Positions 33,679-37,737 of a stretch of 37,737 bases of DNA are shown piece by piece. The stretch comes from Treponema sp. Lineage in GTDB: Bacteria > Spirochaetota > Spirochaetia > Treponematales > Breznakiellaceae. The stretch is from positions 1-37,737 of the forward strand of contig JAISCC010000093.1 of NCBI GenBank assembly GCA_031265845.1, written 5' to 3'. A model generated the notes under the pieces. It ran no database searches, was not told the origin of the DNA, and saw only the letters and a program-made list of their open reading frames with translations. A program made the position numbers and the translations under genes. Positions within the stretch are counted from its first letter, which is position 1. Each line of letters begins with the position of its first letter.

Positions 33679-34398
33679 ATGATTGGAATTATCGGCGCTA
33701 TGGACAAAGAGATTGAACTGCTTCGTTCCAGCATGACAAACGTGAAGATAGAAACGCCGGAAGGCGCCGTTGCTTTTGAGTTTTATACCGGCGAACTGGA
33801 AGGCAAGCCGGTTGTGTTGCTTCGTTGCGGCATCGGCAAGGTGAACGCGGCGGTGGGCTGTACGCTTCTTTTGCTCCGGTACAAGCCAGATTTTGTGGTG
33901 AACACCGGATCGGCGGGCGGCATAGACCCGGGCTTGACCTTTGGAGACGCTATTATTTCCGAGGGGCTTCTCTACCATGATGTTGATGTCACCGCTTTCA
34001 ACTACGCGCCCGGTCAAGTGCCCGGAATGCCTTCGGTGTATCCCGTGTCCGAAGACCTGATAAAACGGGCGGAAGTTGCGGTGGATGCGCTGAAAATCAA
34101 GGGCGTTCTTCCGAAGTCCTTTAACCACGTGCGCGGGCTTATCGGGTCCGGCGATGTTTTTATGCATGAGCCGTCGCGCATCGCGCAATTGCGCGCGCTG
34201 TTTCCTGACGTAAAGGCTGTTGAGATGGAAGGAGCCGCAATCGCCCAGACATGTTTCCTGTTCAAAACGCCGGCGCTTTTTATCCGCGCCCTTTCCGACA
34301 TTGCGGGCGTTGAATCGCCGGTAACATCAGAACAATTCCTTCCTGTTGCGGCTAAACACTCTGCGGAAATTGTCAAACGGCTGGCGCGTGATTATTAG
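33679..34398 (+). CDS. mtnN: 5'-methylthioadenosine/S-adenosylhomocysteine nucleosidase
   Basis: A 239-residue nucleosidase that cleaves MTA and SAH in methionine and SAM recycling. It begins MIGIIGAMDKEIELL with catalytic Glu11, has NTGSAGGIDPGL, the purine/ribose site VEMEGAAIAQ, and the catalytic aspartate in IRALSDIAG. AAGGAGG (33668-33674) precedes ATG 33679. SAH recycling would suit the DNA and RNA methyltransferases nearby, but the gene is housekeeping. Confidence 0.95.
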   Translation: MIGIIGAMDKEIELLRSSMTNVKIETPEGAVAFEFYTGELEGKPVVLLRCGIGKVNAAVGCTLLLLRYKPDFVVNTGSAGGIDPGLTFGDAIISEGLLYHDVDVTAFNYAPGQVPGMPSVYPVSEDLIKRAEVAVDALKIKGVLPKSFNHVRGLIGSGDVFMHEPSRIAQLRALFPDVKAVEMEGAAIAQTCFLFKTPALFIRALSDIAGVESPVTSEQFLPVAAKHSAEIVKRLARDY

Positions 34399-35120
34399 GC
34401 GGCGTGATCTGACGGGCGCTGTCTGGAAATTGCGCGGCATATTCGAGCGTTCTTTCTATACATTTTTGTTGTAAAAATATGTCTGCATTCTTTATCATCT
34501 TTCTTGAAAAACAAAATTGATGTATTTACAACAGCATTTTGAAATATTGATTGCAGTCTAACCGCATAGGATGAAATTCTAATAATACTACAGATTTTTT
34601 TTAACAGAGTATGAAGTCCTGTCATTGAATCGCTTGATGGAATTGCTATTCCCTTTTTCAATAAAAAGAGCGAAAGTATCTGTAGAATCTTTTTATTTGC
34701 CTTTAATCACTTCGGGGTTAATTCCCCGTCCTTCAGGGCGTTGAAACTGGAGGGGGGGTCCCCCCACATACGCCAAGATTTCAAGGAGAAATCTTTAATC
34801 TTTTTGATAAAATCTTTTTGCGCAATTTTAAAAATCGGGCTGTCTTTATGGTCGCGATACAGGATTTTAATGCCGTAATGCTCCGGGGCTATTGGCGTCA
34901 TTTGTAAAATCACGTTTGTCAATTTCTTTATTCAAGGTAGCGAAAAAGAGATTTTGGATTATGCCATAGTAATAATCGTCTTCGGTTTCGCTGTGGGTGT
35001 CAAAGGGTTTTAGCGTTTCGGCTATGTCATTTTACTTAAACATCCATTCGGGTATCAATGTATTTTTTCGCTTGAGAAACCAGACAAAGATGAGCCGGGT
35101 GATAAAGCCGGATTAGCGGC
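34395..35120 (-). pseudogene. Decayed N-terminal and middle part of a type IIG methylase
   Basis: On the minus strand, fragments of an Eco57I/PglX-type enzyme appear in order but in different frames. GFITRLIFVWFLKRKN then DDYYYGIIQNLFFATLNKEI come first (35120-34923, internal TAA at 35034-35032). HYGIKILYRDHKDSPIFKI follows (to about 34800). RLQSIFQNAVVNTSILFFKK (34661-34500) matches the F-x-N-A-x-V-N-T motif of these methylases. A dispersed repeat interrupts it at 34707-34799. No catalytic NPPY survives. It is on the same side of the recombinase as the end of the mtnN gene. Confidence 0.7.
34707..34799. repeat. Dispersed repeat with hairpins, related to 361-438
   Basis: The segment contains a CGGGG/CCCCG palindrome (34713-34728), a G7/C6 hairpin (34752-34765) and TTTCAAGGAGAAATCTTTAAT (34779-34799), which matches 418-438 at 20 of 21 positions. 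The GAAACTGGA and TACGC pieces are also shared. The CCTGAAGGACGGGG-like hairpin sequence on the minus strand recalls right-end sequences of IS200/IS605 elements (speculative). It has inserted into the methylase remnant. Confidence 0.5.
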
Positions 35121-35215
35121 AGGCGGTTTGCCTCAACAAATTACGCATATTTCCAGCGAGCAGTGCGGGCAGCGGGTTTGGCAATCTGTGTAATAAGAAG
35201 CGATATTTGGGCGCA

Positions 35216-35239
35216 TTTTTTGCGGCAAGCCGCAAAAAA
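35216..35239 (-). terminator. Intrinsic terminator downstream of the recombinase gene
   Basis: TTTTTTGCGGC (35216-35226) and GCCGCAAAAAA (35229-35239) form a perfect 11-bp stem with a two-base loop, giving A-stem-U structure on either strand. It is 140 bp beyond the recombinase stop and probably works in both directions. Confidence 0.65.
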
Positions 35240-35379
35240 CAGGGCTTTGCGGGGGGTTCCGTCCCGGTACTACGCGCCGTGACCGCTCCGCGCCCCTCCA
35301 ATCCCTTGCCCCCCTCCCGCCCTGACTTCCTCCCTGTTCAAATTATACAGCCTGTATTTCAAGGCAGATCACCATGCGT

Positions 35380-35979
35380 TTATTTCTCCATACGTCTCTT
35401 TAGAAAGGTATCTACAGTCATTCTGTTTACTCCAAAAATACGTCCGATGGCGCTTTTTGAGGTATGTTTATCAAGGAGCAATTGTATTTCTGTTTCATGC
35501 CCGGACAGTTTTACATGAGATGATTTCCGTCCAACTGGTCTGCCAAGTACAACGCCTTCTGAACGTTTTCTTGCAAGCGCTTCTTTTGTCCGCTGAGAGA
35601 TTAAATCCCGTTCTATTTCGGCAGACAACGCAAACGCAAAAGCAAGTACCTTTGACTGGATATTATCGCCAAGACGGTAATTGTCCTTTATTGTCCATAC
35701 CCGGACACCGTTAAGCATTAGCTGATTGAGTATCGACATAATCATAAATATGCTCCTCCCAAGTCGGGATAGTTCAGAACATACAATCAGATCGCCCTTT
35801 TCGGCTTCGGAAAGAAGCGATCCCAAAAGTCGTTTTTCAGGCGATTTTGTCCCGCTGATTGTCTCCTCAATCCATCGTTCAACCGCCAAACCATTCTTTG
35901 TACAAAACCGTTCGATTTCAAATCGCTGGTTATCAACCGTTTGCCTATCTGTACTCACTCTGATGTAGCCATAAATCAT
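35380..35979 (-). CDS. Serine recombinase, DNA invertase type
   Basis: A 199-residue small serine recombinase. The catalytic serine is in YIRVSTDRQ (Ser9). The resolvase core shows GDLIVCSELSRLGRS and the long helix region AFALSAEIERDLISQRTKEALA. A C-terminal helix-turn-helix binds DNA (SAIGRIFGVNRMTVDTFLKRR). Sequence style resembles Mpi-like global invertases. AGGAGGAG sits just before ATG 35979. It reads away from two inverted specificity cassettes of a type IIG enzyme, so DNA inversion of that locus is its probable job; it could also act elsewhere in the genome. Confidence 0.93.
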   Translation of the reverse strand: MIYGYIRVSTDRQTVDNQRFEIERFCTKNGLAVERWIEETISGTKSPEKRLLGSLLSEAEKGDLIVCSELSRLGRSIFMIMSILNQLMLNGVRVWTIKDNYRLGDNIQSKVLAFAFALSAEIERDLISQRTKEALARKRSEGVVLGRPVGRKSSHVKLSGHETEIQLLLDKHTSKSAIGRIFGVNRMTVDTFLKRRMEK

Positions 35980-36043
35980 AACTCCTCCTGAATAATAATA
36001 ATTACTTTCTTATCGTCATTTTATATACCTTTGTATAAAGAAT

Positions 36044-36970
36044 TTGACCGATTATGTTAGGCAAGCAAATACACGGATCTCTTTCCCAAGCGCAGGACAG
36101 AGCTGGGTTATCCTTTCTGATATTGAACAACGGATCAAAACAAAGATTGAAAGGATCGGAAAGCCGCTCAAGGATTGGGATATTTCTATCAATTATGGAA
36201 TAAAAACGGGCTGTAATGAAGCTTTCATTATAGGCAAAGAGAAACGGGATGAGCTTATTGAAAAGGATGCAAAGTCCGTTGAAATTATACGCCCCATTTT
36301 GCGTGGCAGGGATATTAAAAGATATGGCTATGATTTCGCAGAACTGTATCTTTTGTATATACCGTGGCATTTCCCATTACATACAGATTCAAGCATACAA
36401 GGTGCTTCAGAAAAAGCGGAACAAGCGTTTATAAAACAATATCCTGCCATTTATGATCATTTAGTGCAATATAAAAAAAAGCTTTCTGCAAGAAACAAAG
36501 CAGAAACAGGAATACGTTATGAATGGTATGCTTTACAGAGATGGGGAGCAAATTATATGGACGAATTTTATAAACAAAAGATAATCTGGGGAGAAATATC
36601 AGATAAGCCTAAATTTGCACTTGATTATGATGGTATATACTATCCAGAAGCGACAACATTTATATTAACAGGTGAACATACAGAATATCTTTTCGCTATT
36701 CTGAACTCAAAGATTTCTGAATGGTTTTTTTCTAATATTGGAACAACTACTGGAGTTGGAACCGTGCGATGGAAAAAATTTACAATTGAGCAATTATTGA
36801 CTATTCCACCAGACGAAAAAATAACAAAAGAAATAAAAGAATTAATCTGTGCCTTGAAGTGTAGACAGATACAAATTTCTGATTTTGAAAATGAAACAAA
36901 TTTATTAATAAATAACTTATATGATTTAAATAAAAGTGATGTTGATTTTATCAACAACTATTGCCGCTAA
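36044..36970 (+). CDS. Silent C-terminal specificity cassette of a type IIG enzyme
   Basis: A 308-codon frame encoding only the C-terminal half of an Eco57I/PglX-type methylase-endonuclease: a TaqI-C-like specificity domain. It opens with SWVILSDIEQRIKTKIE, continues GIKTGCNEAFIIGKEKRDE and PILRGRDIKRY, has YMDEFYKQKIIWGE, and ends in the family's helical tail. There is no methyltransferase part. The only start is a TTG (36044) without a ribosome site, and the homology begins next to the recombinase gene. It is most likely an unexpressed donor cassette that becomes fused to the methylase after inversion. AT-rich. Confidence 0.85.
   Translation: MTDYVRQANTRISFPSAGQSWVILSDIEQRIKTKIERIGKPLKDWDISINYGIKTGCNEAFIIGKEKRDELIEKDAKSVEIIRPILRGRDIKRYGYDFAELYLLYIPWHFPLHTDSSIQGASEKAEQAFIKQYPAIYDHLVQYKKKLSARNKAETGIRYEWYALQRWGANYMDEFYKQKIIWGEISDKPKFALDYDGIYYPEATTFILTGEHTEYLFAILNSKISEWFFSNIGTTTGVGTVRWKKFTIEQLLTIPPDEKITKEIKELICALKCRQIQISDFENETNLLINNLYDLNKSDVDFINNYCR
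36242..36315 (+). repeat. Left arm of the 74-bp inverted repeat
   Basis: Matches the reverse complement of 37619-37692 at 73 of 74 positions (mismatch at 36260). It lies in the conserved RDELI ... PILRGRD coding stretch. Flanking homology falls off sharply on both sides although the proteins stay related, which points to ongoing recombination or conversion within this block. Confidence 0.9.
36553..36576 (+). repeat. Left arm of an inner 24-bp inverted repeat
   Basis: Identical over 24 bp to the reverse complement of 37406-37429. It encodes the shared YMDEFYKQ motif in both cassettes. It could serve as a second exchange point that swaps only the distal part of the specificity domain. Confidence 0.8.
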
Positions 36971-36981
36971 CATAGCTTAAT

Positions 36982-37737
36982 CTAGCGAGATAATTCTTCC
37001 AAATTGTCATTTTCTATGAATTTTATTTCTTCTTGGGTAAAATCAAACAGGGCATATAAATTTCTATTAAGTTCGATCTCGATAGATTTATTGATGCCTT
37101 CTAAAATAATTTTACAATATTTTTCTATTTCTTTAATTTTATTTGAGCTTGGGTTTGCTATTGGTATTGGTTCTAAATATACTTTCTGCATTAAGTAGCC
37201 ACCATTATCAAGAATTGATACATATCTCTTGAAAATATATCTCCCTATTGGTGAATTTAGATAAGATAAAAGGAAAAAAAGATTTTCTCCAACAGCGAAG
37301 AAACAAGTTTTGTCAATAAAGAAATCTTCGTCGGTAAGACTAAATCTTGGGAAATTTTTAATATCGGATTTATGTATCCTCATGGTTTCAGCCCATAAAA
37401 GTTTCTGTTTATAAAATTCGTCCATATAAGCACAGCTACGTAAATTATACGGCGTTACACCTTGATCATCCCTATTCTTAATTTTCTCCCAATATTTATC
37501 CAAGTGTTCTTTTACTACCGGATAGTTTTTTATATCTATCGGCGGAATATTTTTATTTGGAATTCCATTATGAGTATTTATCAAATATAGATCGGCAAAA
37601 TTACTTTTATAGCGTTCTATATCCCTGCCACGCAAAATGGGGCGTATAATTTCAACGGACTTTGCATCCTTTTTAATAAGCTCATCCCGTTTTGCCTTAT
37701 CAATAATGAACGCCTCATTACAGCCGGTCAAAATTCC
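36982..37737 (-). CDS. C-terminal specificity part of a type IIG enzyme, partial
   Basis: The minus-strand frame is open to the right edge (first readable residues GILTGCNEAFII) and encodes about 250 residues of the same specificity-domain family: PILRGRDIERY, YMDEFYKQKLLWAE and a helical C-terminus ending NLEELSR. The methyltransferase and nuclease parts should lie beyond the window. It converges on the silent cassette with 11 bp between stop codons. The variable middle differs strongly from the other cassette, as expected for different recognition sequences. AT-rich. Confidence 0.85.
   Translation of the reverse strand, partial: GILTGCNEAFIIDKAKRDELIKKDAKSVEIIRPILRGRDIERYKSNFADLYLINTHNGIPNKNIPPIDIKNYPVVKEHLDKYWEKIKNRDDQGVTPYNLRSCAYMDEFYKQKLLWAETMRIHKSDIKNFPRFSLTDEDFFIDKTCFFAVGENLFFLLSYLNSPIGRYIFKRYVSILDNGGYLMQKVYLEPIPIANPSSNKIKEIEKYCKIILEGINKSIEIELNRNLYALFDFTQEEIKFIENDNLEELSR
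37406..37429 (-). repeat. Right arm of the inner 24-bp inverted repeat
   Basis: Reverse complement of 36553-36576, inside the minus-strand specificity gene. Confidence 0.8.
37619..37692 (-). repeat. Right arm of the 74-bp inverted repeat
   Basis: Reverse complement of 36242-36315 with one mismatch. The two arms enclose 1303 bp that hold both variable specificity segments. Confidence 0.9.

Overview
The window looks like a chromosomal segment of a spirochaete of the Treponema group, probably a gut-associated one. The pointers are the gene order rpsP-khpA-rimM-trmD-rplS-yraN, a spirochaete-type lipobox lipoprotein, a TonB-dependent receptor-like outer-membrane protein, homopolymeric G/C tracts of the kind treponemes use for phase variation, and many short dispersed intergenic repeats. 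This placement is inference from gene content. Most of the window is GC-rich. The last ~3 kb and one ferredoxin/flavodoxin gene (25506-26264) are clearly AT-rich and look acquired.

Layout. (1) 1-4.2 kb: the 3' end of a 5S rRNA gene, an FGGY sugar kinase (-), an SGNH/GDSL lipoprotein (+) and a six-helix membrane protein (-) that ends in a 16-G tract. The kinase and the membrane protein have near-copies of the same promoter plus operator. (2) 4.6-14.7 kb: one long (+) operon encoding a BON/GlpA-like/BFD flavoprotein, a GlpB/HcnB-like flavoprotein, a DUF1667 protein, and two VAO/GlcD-type FAD oxidases, each followed by its own EtfB-EtfA pair. It looks like a modular oxidation system for a phosphorylated polyol or hydroxyacid, with electrons collected by two electron-transfer flavoproteins. 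(3) 14.7-18.2 kb: accessory region with a poly-C-containing small ORF behind a consensus promoter, an unusual Trp/Tyr-rich lipoprotein, tandem hairpins, and a broken second copy of part of the operon's last etfA. (4) 18.2-25.1 kb: a membrane-anchored protein divergent from a TonB receptor-like protein, which converges on a PHP phosphoesterase plus hybrid sensor kinase operon. (5) 25.1-29.8 kb: an IS200-type transposase remnant, an EFR1-type protein, cytidine deaminase and SMC. (6) 30.5-34.4 kb: the rpsP-trmD-rplS translation operon, yraN, a Zn-knuckle protein and the MTA/SAH nucleosidase gene. rimM appears to start at a CTG codon. (7) 34.4-37.7 kb: a decayed type IIG methylase fragment, a serine recombinase, and two C-terminal specificity halves of a type IIG (Eco57I/BREX-PglX-like) restriction-modification enzyme in opposite orientation, sharing a 74-bp inverted repeat with one mismatch.

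The most striking system is region 7. A DNA invertase sits next to a silent, N-terminally truncated recognition-domain cassette. The other orientation is the 3' end of a gene that runs off the right edge. Recombination between the inverted repeats would swap the DNA-recognition half of the enzyme and so change the methylation pattern. The two homopolymer tracts (3393-3408 and 15262-15276) and the shared kinase/membrane-protein operator are further regulatory signals worth checking.
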